From contig JALCMG010000010.1 in NCBI GenBank assembly GCA_022648325.1, positions 1 to 64,000 of the forward strand: a DNA stretch of 64,000 nt. Reading direction: 5' to 3'. The stretch's first letter is position 1. Each line of letters opens with the position of its first letter. A model generated the notes under the pieces. It was given only the letters and a program-made list of their open reading frames with translations, ran no database searches and was not told the DNA's origin. This document shows, piece by piece, positions 47,832-56,087 of this stretch. A program made the translations under genes and the position numbers. This DNA is from Olsenella sp. Its GTDB lineage: Bacteria; Actinomycetota; Coriobacteriia; Coriobacteriales; Atopobiaceae.

Positions 47832-48320
47832 ATGGCTGGTGAGCGAACTGACGTCATCTCCTGGGACGAGTTCTTCATGCGGGTAGCCATCGCGGCGAGC
47901 CTGAGGAGCAAGGACCCCAACACACAGGTTGGTGCCTGCATTGCGGACACAAACCATCGCATCCTCTCCGTTGGTTACAACGGGACGCCCTCCGCCCTCG
48001 CCGACGCAGACTTCCCCTGGGGCACTTCCAACGACCCCCTGTACGACAAGCACAGCTACGTCATCCACGCCGAGGCAAACGCCATCCTTAACTACCGGGG
48101 CTCGCTCAAGGACATGGCTGGCGCGACCGTCTACGTGACGCTCTTTCCCTGCCACGAGTGCGCAAAGACCCTGGTTCAGGCTGGTGTCGGCGAGGTCGTG
48201 TACCTGGACGACAAGTACGAGGGAACCGAGGACAACCTTATCTCCAAGCACGTCCTCGACGAGTGCGGGGTGACGTATCGGCCCATCGGCGTCGATCTCT
48301 CGGCCGCGTCGCAGCGATGA
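47832..48320 (+). CDS. dCMP deaminase (ComEB-type)
   Basis: The 162-residue zinc deaminase converts dCMP to dUMP for thymidylate synthesis. It shows FFMRVAIAASLRSKDPNTQVGA, VGYNGTP, the catalytic HAEANAI motif and the zinc ligands of TLFPCHECAKTLVQAG, then VVYLDDKYEGTEDN. In Gram-positive bacteria this family is also called ComEB, but there is no role in DNA uptake. The ATG follows GGGAAG. Its stop codon is the first base triplet of hairpin copy 2. Confidence 0.93.
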   Translation: MAGERTDVISWDEFFMRVAIAASLRSKDPNTQVGACIADTNHRILSVGYNGTPSALADADFPWGTSNDPLYDKHSYVIHAEANAILNYRGSLKDMAGATVYVTLFPCHECAKTLVQAGVGEVVYLDDKYEGTEDNLISKHVLDECGVTYRPIGVDLSAASQR

Positions 48321-48346
48321 GACAAAGGGACTGTCCCCTTGTCTCA
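48318..48346. repeat. Stop-codon-proximal hairpin, copy 2
   Basis: TGAGACAAAGGGA and TCCCCTTGTCTCA form a 13-base stem with one mismatch around CTG. The first three bases are the stop codon of the deaminase gene. It is the same element as at 21839 and 54309. Confidence 0.85.
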
Positions 48347-48462
48347 CGTGATAAATCGTTGGGAAGCAATCCCGCCCTGTATAGGAGCGCTGCCTTCCGG
48401 CTACAATCGTGCGAAGTCGGACCCATGGAGGGCCCGCCCCGAGCATCGGCAGGAGACTTCGC

Positions 48463-49578
48463 ATGGCTTCGATGAACGACAAGGACTACTACGCCATCCT
48501 CGGCGTCGAGAAGGACGCCTCTACCGAGGACATCCGGAAGGCCTTCCAGCAGAAGGCCCGCAGGCTTCACCCCGACGTCAACAAGGCGCCGGATGCAGAG
48601 GAGAAGTTCAAGGAGGTCTCGGAGGCCTACGCCGTCCTCTCCGATCCCGAGAAGCGCTCCCGCTACGACGCAATGCGTTCAGGATCTCCCTTCGCGGAGT
48701 CTACTGGTGCTACTGGCTCGCCCTATGCAGGCGGCTACGCCGGGGGAGACCCCTTTGGCTGGGGCTTCCCCTTTGGCACCAACGGCTATTCTCGCCGTGG
48801 CTCCACGCGTGCCCGCTCGCGCTCCTACAACCCTCGTGTGGGCTCCGACGTCATCTTCGACCTCACACTTGACTCGGCCACGGCAGAGAAGGGCGTCAGT
48901 CGCGGCGTGACCTACCAGCGCTATGCCGTCTGCGAGGTGTGCCACGGCAAGGGCTCCGTTCAGGCGGAGCACTCCGAGACCTGCCCCACCTGCCACGGTA
49001 CCGGTCGCATCTCGGTTGACCTCACCGGGCTCTTTGGGTTTGGCGTGATGGACATGGAGTGCCCGGAGTGCGAGGGGACCGGTCGTGTGGTTGCCGACCC
49101 CTGCGACGCCTGCGGTGGCTCCGGCCGCGTGCTCACGGCAAGCGAGGTTGTGGTGAAGGTACCCGCCGGCTCCTACGACGGCGACCTCATCCGCGTGAAG
49201 GGTATGGGCAACGCGGGCACCAACGGCTCGGCCGCTGGCGACTTTGTCTGCAGGGTTGTTGTCCCCGAGGAGCGCCTCAACCCCTATCAGGCAACGGGCT
49301 TCCAGATACTCGGCTTTGACCTCCCGTTCCTTATCTTTGGCGCAGCCTCCAACACCCTCACGGGGCTTCTCGCCTTCATCATCGTCCTCGCGGCGGTTGG
49401 CATTGGGTTCGTGGTTCGCGGAGGTGGTTTCAAGAAGAACTCCCGCTGGTGGAGAAACGCCCTCTCCTCCCTTGGTAACGGTGCCGCCACGGGCCTCATC
49501 CTCGCCCTTCTCATGGTCTCGATGTTCTCCTGCACCGCAGCGGGCCCGGGTGTGAGGTACTACGGCTTCCTCTGGTAG
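48463..49578 (+). CDS. Membrane-anchored DnaJ-like co-chaperone
   Basis: This 371-residue protein has a J-domain (1-70, HPD at 36-38), a Gly-rich linker with aromatic residues, and four zinc repeats: CEVCHGKG (157), CPTCHGTG (174), CPECEGTG (200) and CDACGGSG (214). Only the first part of the substrate-binding domain follows ([21 protein letters not shown]). From about 280 the chain becomes hydrophobic with two or three membrane helices ([33 protein letters not shown]), replacing the second substrate domain and dimerisation tail. It should recruit DnaK to the membrane. The ATG follows AGGAGA; a full DnaJ lies directly downstream. Confidence 0.85.
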   Translation: MASMNDKDYYAILGVEKDASTEDIRKAFQQKARRLHPDVNKAPDAEEKFKEVSEAYAVLSDPEKRSRYDAMRSGSPFAESTGATGSPYAGGYAGGDPFGWGFPFGTNGYSRRGSTRARSRSYNPRVGSDVIFDLTLDSATAEKGVSRGVTYQRYAVCEVCHGKGSVQAEHSETCPTCHGTGRISVDLTGLFGFGVMDMECPECEGTGRVVADPCDACGGSGRVLTASEVVVKVPAGSYDGDLIRVKGMGNAGTNGSAAGDFVCRVVVPEERLNPYQATGFQILGFDLPFLIFGAASNTLTGLLAFIIVLAAVGIGFVVRGGGFKKNSRWWRNALSSLGNGAATGLILALLMVSMFSCTAAGPGVRYYGFLW

Positions 49579-49716
49579 CCCCTGGCCTCGCGCGGGATCG
49601 GCCCTTCTCGCGTTCATAGGCCATGGCTTTGGGTAGAGAAGACCCTTGTACGCGCCGCCGCGGTGGCGCCGGGTCTGCAGGTTTGAGCCCCGCAAAGGGG
49701 CGGTATCGGGAGTTTG

Positions 49717-50979
49717 GTGAGATTGGATTCGAAGAAGGACTACTACGAGGTCCTTGGCGTGCCTCGTGACGCGGACGCGAAGACTATCAAGCGGGCGTTT
49801 CTCAAGAAGGCACGGGTGCTTCACCCCGACGTCTCCGACGACCCCAACGCAGAGGAGAGGTTCAAGGAGGTCAACCAGGCCTACTCCGTCCTCTCCGACG
49901 AACGCAAGCGAGCGAACTACGACCGCTATGGTGACGAGAATGGCCCCGCGGGCTTTGGCTCCGACTATGTAGACATGTCCGACATCTTCAACGGGTCGGG
50001 CTTTGGCATCAACGACATCTTTGACTCCTTCTTCGCTGGAGGCGCCTCGGGCGGTGCTCGTGCAGCTCGCACGCGCGGCCGCGACATGGGCATGCGTCTC
50101 ACGGTGAGCCTCGCCGAGGCGGCCGCCGGCGTCACCAAGACGCTTGCCTACGACCGCCTTGCCCCCTGCGACGACTGCGGCGGCACCGGCGTCGCCGAGG
50201 GCGGCCACGAGCGCACCTGCGGCCGCTGCCACGGCACCGGGCGCGTCGTCGAGGTCCAGCGCACCATATTCGGCCAGATGCAGACGCAGACCACCTGCCC
50301 CGTGTGCCACGGTTCTGGCAAGGTCATCGATAAGCCCTGCGAGACCTGCGGCGGACAGGGCCGCACACCGTCGCGCGAGACCGTCGAGGTCAAGGTGCCC
50401 GCAGGCGTCCATTCGGGCCAGACCATCCGCATCTCTGGCAAGGGCGAGGCCGGCGTCCGGGGCGACGCCTCCGGTGACCTTGTCGTGAGCATCGAGATTG
50501 CCCAGGACGAGCGCTTCGAGCGGCAGGGGGACGATCTCTATACCACCGTTCGCGTGGATGCGCTCCAGGCCATCGTGGGCACCACGGTGACGGTTGACGG
50601 CATCATGAAGGGCGAGCGCGTGAAGGTGGAGGTCCCCGCGGGCTGCCAGTACGGACAGCAGATCAAGGTCGAGCGCCGTGGCATGCCGCGCCAGGGCATG
50701 GTCTCTCGCGGCAGCCTCATCGCCGTTGTGCAGGTAGTCGTCCCCACCGACCTCGACAAGCGCCAGCTGCTTGACATCGCGGGCATCGTCGCGGAGCGCA
50801 CACTCTCGGACGAGGACGTGGCCACTGAGGGCGAGACCCGCGCAGAGGAGGAGGGCGACTCTCCCGCCAAGGACGAGGAGGCCGCGCACCTTGCCGGCGA
50901 GCGCTGGGCGGCACCGAAGAATCCCTTTAAGGACGCGAAGAGAAAGTCCCGTGCCCGTGGCAGGGGAGGGCGCAAGTGA
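49717..50979 (+). CDS. dnaJ: Chaperone protein DnaJ
   Basis: DnaJ (420 aa) stimulates DnaK and holds unfolded substrates. It has a J-domain with HPD, a Gly/Phe-rich linker, four CxxCxGxG zinc motifs (CDDCGGTG, CGRCHGTG, CPVCHGSG, CETCGGQG) and both substrate domains (VPAGVHSGQTIRISGKGEAG, VEVPAGCQYGQQIKVERRGMP). About 60 residues of acidic then basic tail (ending KSRARGRGGRK) extend beyond the usual end. GTG at 49717 lies five bases after GGGAG; a TTG at 49714 is too close. It ends in GTGA with mtaB. No hrcA precedes it. Confidence 0.93.
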   Translation: MRLDSKKDYYEVLGVPRDADAKTIKRAFLKKARVLHPDVSDDPNAEERFKEVNQAYSVLSDERKRANYDRYGDENGPAGFGSDYVDMSDIFNGSGFGINDIFDSFFAGGASGGARAARTRGRDMGMRLTVSLAEAAAGVTKTLAYDRLAPCDDCGGTGVAEGGHERTCGRCHGTGRVVEVQRTIFGQMQTQTTCPVCHGSGKVIDKPCETCGGQGRTPSRETVEVKVPAGVHSGQTIRISGKGEAGVRGDASGDLVVSIEIAQDERFERQGDDLYTTVRVDALQAIVGTTVTVDGIMKGERVKVEVPAGCQYGQQIKVERRGMPRQGMVSRGSLIAVVQVVVPTDLDKRQLLDIAGIVAERTLSDEDVATEGETRAEEEGDSPAKDEEAAHLAGERWAAPKNPFKDAKRKSRARGRGGRK

Positions 50980-52319
50980 GCGCCTCCATCCCTCGGCCGG
51001 ACGCGCTCGCAGTGCCTGGCTCCAGCCCTATGGTGCCCGGCGTCGCCTATGTCAACCTTGGCTGCCGTGTCAACCGCGTCGAGACGGATCTCATTGCCGA
51101 CGAGCTCGCTCGAGCCGGTCTCGAGGTGCTCCCCGAGGAGGAGGCACAGGCGGTTGTCATCAACACGTGCGCCGTCACCGCCGAGGCCGAGGCTAAGGCC
51201 AGGAAGGCCGTGCGCCACGCTGCGTCGCTTCCTCAGGCGCCGCTCGTTGTGGCCACCGGCTGCATGGCCAACCTCTTTGCCGACGAGCTTCTCGCCCTGG
51301 CACCCAACGTGGTTGTCGAGCGAGACAAGTCCCGCGTGCCAACCGCCGTCCTCGATGGTCTGGGCGTAGGCGCGCTTGCCGTAGGGGATGACGGCGAGCT
51401 TCTCGCCGAGCGGATTGCCCACGCGACCCCAACCCCAACCGGACGCACGCGCCCCGGCATCAAGATTCAGGACGGCTGCGACAATCGCTGCGGCTACTGC
51501 ATTGTGTGGAAGGCGAGAGGCGTGTCCCGCTCGGTTGACGCCCTGCGCGTGCGCGAGCTCGTGCTGCGCTCGCTCGACCGTAGCGCCAGCGAGGTCGTGC
51601 TCACGGGCATCAACCTGGGCGTGTATCGCTCGTCCCTGCCGGATGGCAGCAAGATTGAGCTCCCCGGCCTTCTCGCTTGGCTTCTCGACACCACACCCGT
51701 TGGGCGCATACGGCTCTCGTCCATCGAGCCACCCGATGTCACACCAGAACTCGCCAAGACAATGGCCGCTTCGCATGGCCGCATCGCGCCCTTCCTTCAC
51801 ATCTGCCTGCAGTCTGGCTGCGACGCCACGCTGTTCCGCATGGCGCGCATCTACGACACTGTCCTCTTCCGCACCGCAGTGGAGCAGGCTCGCTCCCTCC
51901 TTCCCCAGGTCTCGCTGGGGACAGACCTCATCGTTGGCTTTCCTGGCGAGACGGACGAGGAGTTCGAGCGGTCACTCTCCTTCTGCCGCGAGATGGGCTT
52001 CTCGCGCATGCACGTCTTTAGGTACTCGAGGAGGCCGGGCACTCCTGCCGCGACCGCACCGGGCCAGGTAGACCTCCACGTCATGGCAGCGAGAAGCGCT
52101 CGCGTGCGGCAGCTTGCGCGCGAGATGCGCGAGCGGGAGGCCGAGCGGCTCGTTGGCAGGGAGGACCTCGTGTGCGTGCAGGCGCCCCTTCGCGGCGTCT
52201 CTGGCGGTCTCTTCGACGTCATGCTCGACGTCGAGTGTCCCGTGGACGAGATGGTTCCCGTGTGCGTGACGGGGGTCGCGTCGGACGGGACCACGTTGCT
52301 GGGTCACGTGCTTGCCTGA
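50976..52319 (+). CDS. mtaB: tRNA methylthiotransferase MtaB
   Basis: MtaB (447 aa) adds a methylthio group to t6A37 of tRNA. The N-terminal UPF0004 domain has YVNLGCRVNRVETDLIAD and VINTCAVTAEAEAKARK. The radical SAM cluster is in KIQDGCDNRCGYCIV, followed by VVLTGINLGVY, RLSSIEP, HICLQSGCDATL and IVGFPGETDEEF, and a TRAM-like C-terminal domain. The GCRVNRVET form separates MtaB from MiaB. It starts at a GTG overlapping the dnaJ stop, the common dnaJ-mtaB arrangement. Confidence 0.93.
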   Translation: MSASIPRPDALAVPGSSPMVPGVAYVNLGCRVNRVETDLIADELARAGLEVLPEEEAQAVVINTCAVTAEAEAKARKAVRHAASLPQAPLVVATGCMANLFADELLALAPNVVVERDKSRVPTAVLDGLGVGALAVGDDGELLAERIAHATPTPTGRTRPGIKIQDGCDNRCGYCIVWKARGVSRSVDALRVRELVLRSLDRSASEVVLTGINLGVYRSSLPDGSKIELPGLLAWLLDTTPVGRIRLSSIEPPDVTPELAKTMAASHGRIAPFLHICLQSGCDATLFRMARIYDTVLFRTAVEQARSLLPQVSLGTDLIVGFPGETDEEFERSLSFCREMGFSRMHVFRYSRRPGTPAATAPGQVDLHVMAARSARVRQLAREMREREAERLVGREDLVCVQAPLRGVSGGLFDVMLDVECPVDEMVPVCVTGVASDGTTLLGHVLA

Positions 52320-52446
52320 GCGCCTCGCGCTCTGTGGCGTGCCCCACGCCACCCGTTTGGCTATGATTGGTCTCTGCGCCTACCTCCTCAAGCCGGCGGG
52401 CGCATCGTAACGTTCGCACTAACACCCGCGCCTAGCCCGGAGGAGC

Positions 52447-53442
52447 ATGGAACCCACTCGAGTTCGCCTCACGATTCCCGACACCGTTGACCCCACGGCC
52501 CTCATGGGCCCTGCCGACAGCCACCTGCGCCGCATCGAAGGCGCGTTCGACGAGGCAATGGTCGTGGTGCGCGGCAACCAGATCCTCATCGTGGGGCCTG
52601 CGGAGCAGGTCGAGCAGGTCTCCTCCGTGTTCTCCCAGCTCATCAAGGTCATCGAGGGTGGAGAGATTCCCACCTCCGATGAGGTTGACATCCTCCTTGG
52701 CCAGGTGACGCATGGTGTCCGCCGAAACCGTGGCGACGCCGGCAATGTGATCCTCAGCCACCACGGACGTCCTGTTAGGCCAAAGACCGCCGGGCAGCGC
52801 CGCTACGTGGAGGCCATTCGCTCGAACTCCATCACCTTTGGCGTGGGGCCTGCGGGCACGGGCAAGACCTACCTGGCCATGGCAATGGCCGTCGCGGCGC
52901 TCAAGCGCCACGAGGTAAGCCGCATCGTGCTCACGCGCCCGGTCGTAGAGGCAGGGGAGTCGCTGGGCTTCCTCCCGGGCACGCTCGAGGAGAAGCTCGA
53001 CCCCTACGTGCGGCCGCTCTACGACGCCCTTCTCGACATGGCGGATGCCGAGAAGGTTGCAGCTTATATGGAGCAGGGGACAATCGAGATCGCCCCGCTC
53101 GCCTTCATGCGCGGCCGCACCTTTAGCGACGCCTTTGTGATTCTGGACGAGGCGCAGAACACCACGCCCCAGCAGATGAAGATGTTCCTCACGCGCATGG
53201 GGTTCTCCTCAAAGTTCGTGGTCACGGGTGACGCCACCCAGCGCGATCTTGTGGGGCCCGGTGGGCTCGACCAGGCGCGAGAGGTGCTCGCGGGGATAGA
53301 GGGCATCGAGTTCGTGGACCTCGGCCGCAACGACATCGTGAGAAGCGCCCTGGCCGCACGTATTGTCGATGCCTACGACCGTGCGGCCGAGCATGGTGCC
53401 AAGGCGCCTGGGAAGGGATCTGGCCATGGCAAACGAGTATGA
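52447..53442 (+). CDS. PhoH-like ATPase
   Basis: This 331-residue protein has an N-terminal KH-like region and a PhoH ATPase domain with Walker A FGVGPAGTGKTYLAMAMAV, LTRPVVEAGESLGFLPG, AFMRGRTFSDAFVILDEAQNTTP and VVTGDATQRDL. PhoH-like proteins beside ybeY are thought to work in RNA and ribosome quality control; the precise activity is not settled. The ATG follows CCGGAGGAGC, and ybeY starts within its end. Confidence 0.92.
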   Translation: MEPTRVRLTIPDTVDPTALMGPADSHLRRIEGAFDEAMVVVRGNQILIVGPAEQVEQVSSVFSQLIKVIEGGEIPTSDEVDILLGQVTHGVRRNRGDAGNVILSHHGRPVRPKTAGQRRYVEAIRSNSITFGVGPAGTGKTYLAMAMAVAALKRHEVSRIVLTRPVVEAGESLGFLPGTLEEKLDPYVRPLYDALLDMADAEKVAAYMEQGTIEIAPLAFMRGRTFSDAFVILDEAQNTTPQQMKMFLTRMGFSSKFVVTGDATQRDLVGPGGLDQAREVLAGIEGIEFVDLGRNDIVRSALAARIVDAYDRAAEHGAKAPGKGSGHGKRV

Positions 53443-53935
53443 CATCACCGCAGAGGAGGGCATGAGTGCCCCCATCTCCGAGGACGAGATTCGAGCTGAC
53501 CTCGATCGCGTCCTTTCCGAGGAGGGCGTAACCCGCGACTGCCTGGTCTCCGTCTCGATTGTGGGCGACGGACGCATCCGCGAGCTCAACGCCGAATGGC
53601 GCGACCGACACGCGGCCACGGACGTCATCTCGCTCGAATGCGAGCGCCCGGACGATCCGGACCTCGCCCCGGGAGAGCCGTGTGAGCTTGGCGACATCGT
53701 GCTTGCGCCGGACTACATCGCCCGTCAGGCCGCCTGCTTTGGGACCACCGCGGCGGACGAGTTTCGCCTGCTGCTTGTGCACGGAACGCTTCACCTCCTT
53801 GGCTACGACCACCTCGATGACGAGGAGGCCGAGGTCATGGAGGCCCGCGAGGACGCCCTTCTCGCACTCCTCCCGCGTGACGGCCCCACGCGGCCCGTCA
53901 CGCTCACCAGGCACCGCGAGGGGGTAGACGAGTGA
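53426..53935 (+). CDS. ybeY: Endoribonuclease YbeY
   Basis: YbeY (169 aa) is a zinc metal-dependent RNase in 16S rRNA maturation and ribosome quality control. The zinc motif HGTLHLLGYDH is intact, preceded by RELNAEWRDRHAATDVISLE and GDIVLAPDYIARQA. The ATG at 53426 overlaps phoH by 17 bases and follows GGGAAGGG. The end overlaps dgkA in GTGA. An Asp/Glu-rich N-terminus and short basic tail extend the core. Confidence 0.93.
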   Translation: MANEYDITAEEGMSAPISEDEIRADLDRVLSEEGVTRDCLVSVSIVGDGRIRELNAEWRDRHAATDVISLECERPDDPDLAPGEPCELGDIVLAPDYIARQAACFGTTAADEFRLLLVHGTLHLLGYDHLDDEEAEVMEAREDALLALLPRDGPTRPVTLTRHREGVDE

Positions 53936-54306
53936 TTCCCGGATCCAACAACGACCATCCGTCGTTTCGAAAGAGCTTCCTCTTTGCCATCCAGGGCTTT
54001 AGGACGGCGGTGCGCACCGAGCGAAACATCAAGGTGATGATTGCCGGCGGCATTCTCGCTATAGTGGCGGGCATCGTGGTTGGGCTGGATGCCGTGAGCT
54101 GGGCCATCGTGCTTGTGTGCTGCGGCGTCGTGATCTCGGCGGAGCTTCTCAACACCGCGGTCGAGACCGTCGTCGACCTGGTCTCTCCCGAGTTCCACCC
54201 GCTTGCTGGCCGCGCGAAGGACATCGCCGCGGCGGCAGTGTGGGTTCTCTCGGTGCTCGTGGCCGTGGTGGGCGTCATCGTCTTTGCCAACGCAATCTTT
54301 TTCTAG
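53932..54306 (+). CDS. dgkA: Undecaprenol/diacylglycerol kinase DgkA
   Basis: The 124-residue membrane kinase phosphorylates undecaprenol (or diacylglycerol), feeding the carrier-lipid pool for wall synthesis. It has FAIQGFRTAVRTERNIKVM, three membrane segments, and the catalytic motif SAELLNTAVETVVDLVSPE followed by GRAKDIAAAAVWVLS. The GTG start overlaps the ybeY stop. Hairpin copy 3 begins two bases after its stop. Confidence 0.92.
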   Translation: MIPGSNNDHPSFRKSFLFAIQGFRTAVRTERNIKVMIAGGILAIVAGIVVGLDAVSWAIVLVCCGVVISAELLNTAVETVVDLVSPEFHPLAGRAKDIAAAAVWVLSVLVAVVGVIVFANAIFF

Positions 54307-54308
54307 AA

Positions 54309-54337
54309 TGAGACAAAGGGACAGTCCCTTTGTCTCA
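54309..54337. repeat. Stop-codon-proximal hairpin, copy 3
   Basis: TGAGACAAAGGGA and TCCCTTTGTCTCA are perfect 13-base arms around CAG, lying between dgkA (stop 54306) and era (start 54351). Because the same operon continues, it is unlikely to terminate fully; it could fine-tune era expression or stabilise the upstream mRNA. Confidence 0.85.
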
Positions 54338-54350
54338 CCGAGGAGTGCAC

Positions 54351-55268
54351 GTGGAAAACAACAACGACAACGCAACCTTCAGAAGTGGCTTCGTGGCCCT
54401 CGTGGGAAGGCCAAACGTGGGCAAGTCGACGCTGGTCAACGCCTGTATGGGCGAGAAGGTCGCCATCACGAGTCCCGTGGCGCAAACCACCCGCAAGCGT
54501 CTGTGTGCGGTTGTGAACGCCCCCAACTCGCAGCTCGTGATCATCGACACGCCAGGCCTCCACAAGCCAAAGGACAGCCTTGGCAAGGAGCTCAACCAGG
54601 CGGCCCTTGCCGAGCTCGCGGACGCGGATGTGGTCGCATTCCTCGTCGACGCGACCAAGCCCGTCGGTACCGGCGACGCCTGGGTGGCTCGCCATGTCGA
54701 CGGCTCCGAGGCCAATTTCAAGCTCCTCGTGATAGCCAAGGCGGACAAGGCAACGCCCGAGCAGGTGTCCTCGCAGCTTGCCGCGGCCAAGGAGCTTGCT
54801 CACTTCGACGACGAGTTGGTAATCTCCGCGCGCGAGGGGTTCAACGTTGACGCCTTCGTGAAGCTCGTCTCAGAGCACCTTCCCGAAGGCCCCAAGTGGT
54901 TCCCGGATGACATGGACACCGATGCCACGCCCGAGGACCTCGTCGCCGAGTTCGTGCGCGAGAAGCTCTTCCTCAATCTCCGACAGGAGGTTCCTCACTC
55001 GATAGGCGTCATCTGCGACGACATAGAGTACGCCAAGGACGGCCATGCCTCCGTCACCGCGACGGTGCTCGTGGAGCGCGAGGGTCAGAAGGGCATCGTG
55101 GTAGGCAAGGGTGGCTCCATGATCAAGCTCGTGGGGACGGAGGCCCGACGCGACATCGAGAGCCTGCTGGGTTGCAAGGTCTACCTGGACCTTTCCGTGC
55201 GCGTTCAGCCCCAGTGGCGCCGCGACGCCAACGAGATTCGCCGCCTCGGCTACAGCGCCGAAGACTAG
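54351..55268 (+). CDS. era: GTPase Era
   Basis: Era (305 aa) binds the 3' end of 16S rRNA during small-subunit assembly. The G-domain has VALVGRPNVGKSTLVN, the switch region VAQTTRKR, IIDTPGLHKPKDSLG and the NKxD-equivalent VIAKADK. The last is AKAD rather than NKAD, a mild variation at the guanine site. The KH domain carries GIVVGKGGSMIKLVGTEAR. The GTG at 54351 follows GAGGAG; a TTG at 54330 lies inside the hairpin and is discarded. recO follows 14 bases later. Confidence 0.94.
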   Translation: MENNNDNATFRSGFVALVGRPNVGKSTLVNACMGEKVAITSPVAQTTRKRLCAVVNAPNSQLVIIDTPGLHKPKDSLGKELNQAALAELADADVVAFLVDATKPVGTGDAWVARHVDGSEANFKLLVIAKADKATPEQVSSQLAAAKELAHFDDELVISAREGFNVDAFVKLVSEHLPEGPKWFPDDMDTDATPEDLVAEFVREKLFLNLRQEVPHSIGVICDDIEYAKDGHASVTATVLVEREGQKGIVVGKGGSMIKLVGTEARRDIESLLGCKVYLDLSVRVQPQWRRDANEIRRLGYSAED

Positions 55269-55282
55269 GGGAGCGAGAAGTC

Positions 55283-56032
55283 ATGCCGGGCCGTCGCACC
55301 CGCCGCACGCGCGGCATTGTGCTCGACCACGTCAAACTTGGCGAGCAGGACCTCATCGTGACGCTTCTCACGGCTAACGGCTCCCAGGCACGCGCTGTCG
55401 CGAAGGGGGCGAGGAAGCCGGGCGGCCGTCTCGCCGCGCGCGTTGAGCTCTTCTCCGAATCGGACTTCCTGCTGGCGTCGGGGAGAAGCCTCGACATAGT
55501 TTCGGAGGCGACGCTCGTCGACCCCCACGAGCGCCTTCGCGGGGACCTCGAGCGCGTGAGCGCAGCATCCGCGGCATGCGAGGTCGCCCGTCTCACATCT
55601 TTCGAAGATGCCGAGGACCACTTTGTCTTTCCGTTGCTCTCTCGTGCGCTCGGTGCGTTCGAGGAGGCAGGGGACCAGGCCCACCTGGACCTCACGGTTG
55701 CGGCCTACGCATTCAAGGTGCTGGCTCACGAGGGGTGGCGCCCAGAGCTTGACCACTGCATCGCGTGCGGGGACCCTTCGCCATTGTGGCTCTCCGCTGC
55801 CGCTGGTGGCGCTCTCTGCGAGAGCTGCGCGCGCGAGGTTCCGGGGGCAGAGCCGGTCTCTCCATCCCAACTTGCCTGGGTGCGCGCTCTTATCGGCTCC
55901 ACCTTTGACCAGCTGCTCAATGTAGAGGTATCCCCTGAGTGTGCGCTTTGGCTGGTGAGCACCGCCCACATGTGGGCGGCAACTCACCTCGACGCGCGTC
56001 TGAGGGCCTTCGAGTTCATGCTTGCGCTGTGA
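55283..56032 (+). CDS. recO: DNA repair protein RecO
   Basis: RecO (249 aa) loads RecA with RecR in recombination repair. The N-terminal OB fold starts RTRGIVLDHVKLGEQDLIVTLLT with KGARKPGGRLAARVELFS, followed by the helical domain and a C4 zinc finger with Cys pairs in HCIACGD and LCESCARE. The ATG at 55283 follows GGAGCGAG. It ends the phoH-ybeY-dgkA-era-recO group. Confidence 0.92.
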   Translation: MPGRRTRRTRGIVLDHVKLGEQDLIVTLLTANGSQARAVAKGARKPGGRLAARVELFSESDFLLASGRSLDIVSEATLVDPHERLRGDLERVSAASAACEVARLTSFEDAEDHFVFPLLSRALGAFEEAGDQAHLDLTVAAYAFKVLAHEGWRPELDHCIACGDPSPLWLSAAAGGALCESCAREVPGAEPVSPSQLAWVRALIGSTFDQLLNVEVSPECALWLVSTAHMWAATHLDARLRAFEFMLAL

Positions 56033-56087
56033 AAGTGCGTTGGTGCTCGTACAATCGGAGGCAGTACCGTCGTCAGGAAGGTTCGAG

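Noticed and set aside
48679..50889. Very long minus-strand frame (736 codons) across both DnaJ genes
   Set aside because: It spans two unrelated genes and an intergenic gap with low-complexity Ala/Gly/His composition; an antisense artefact of codon bias.
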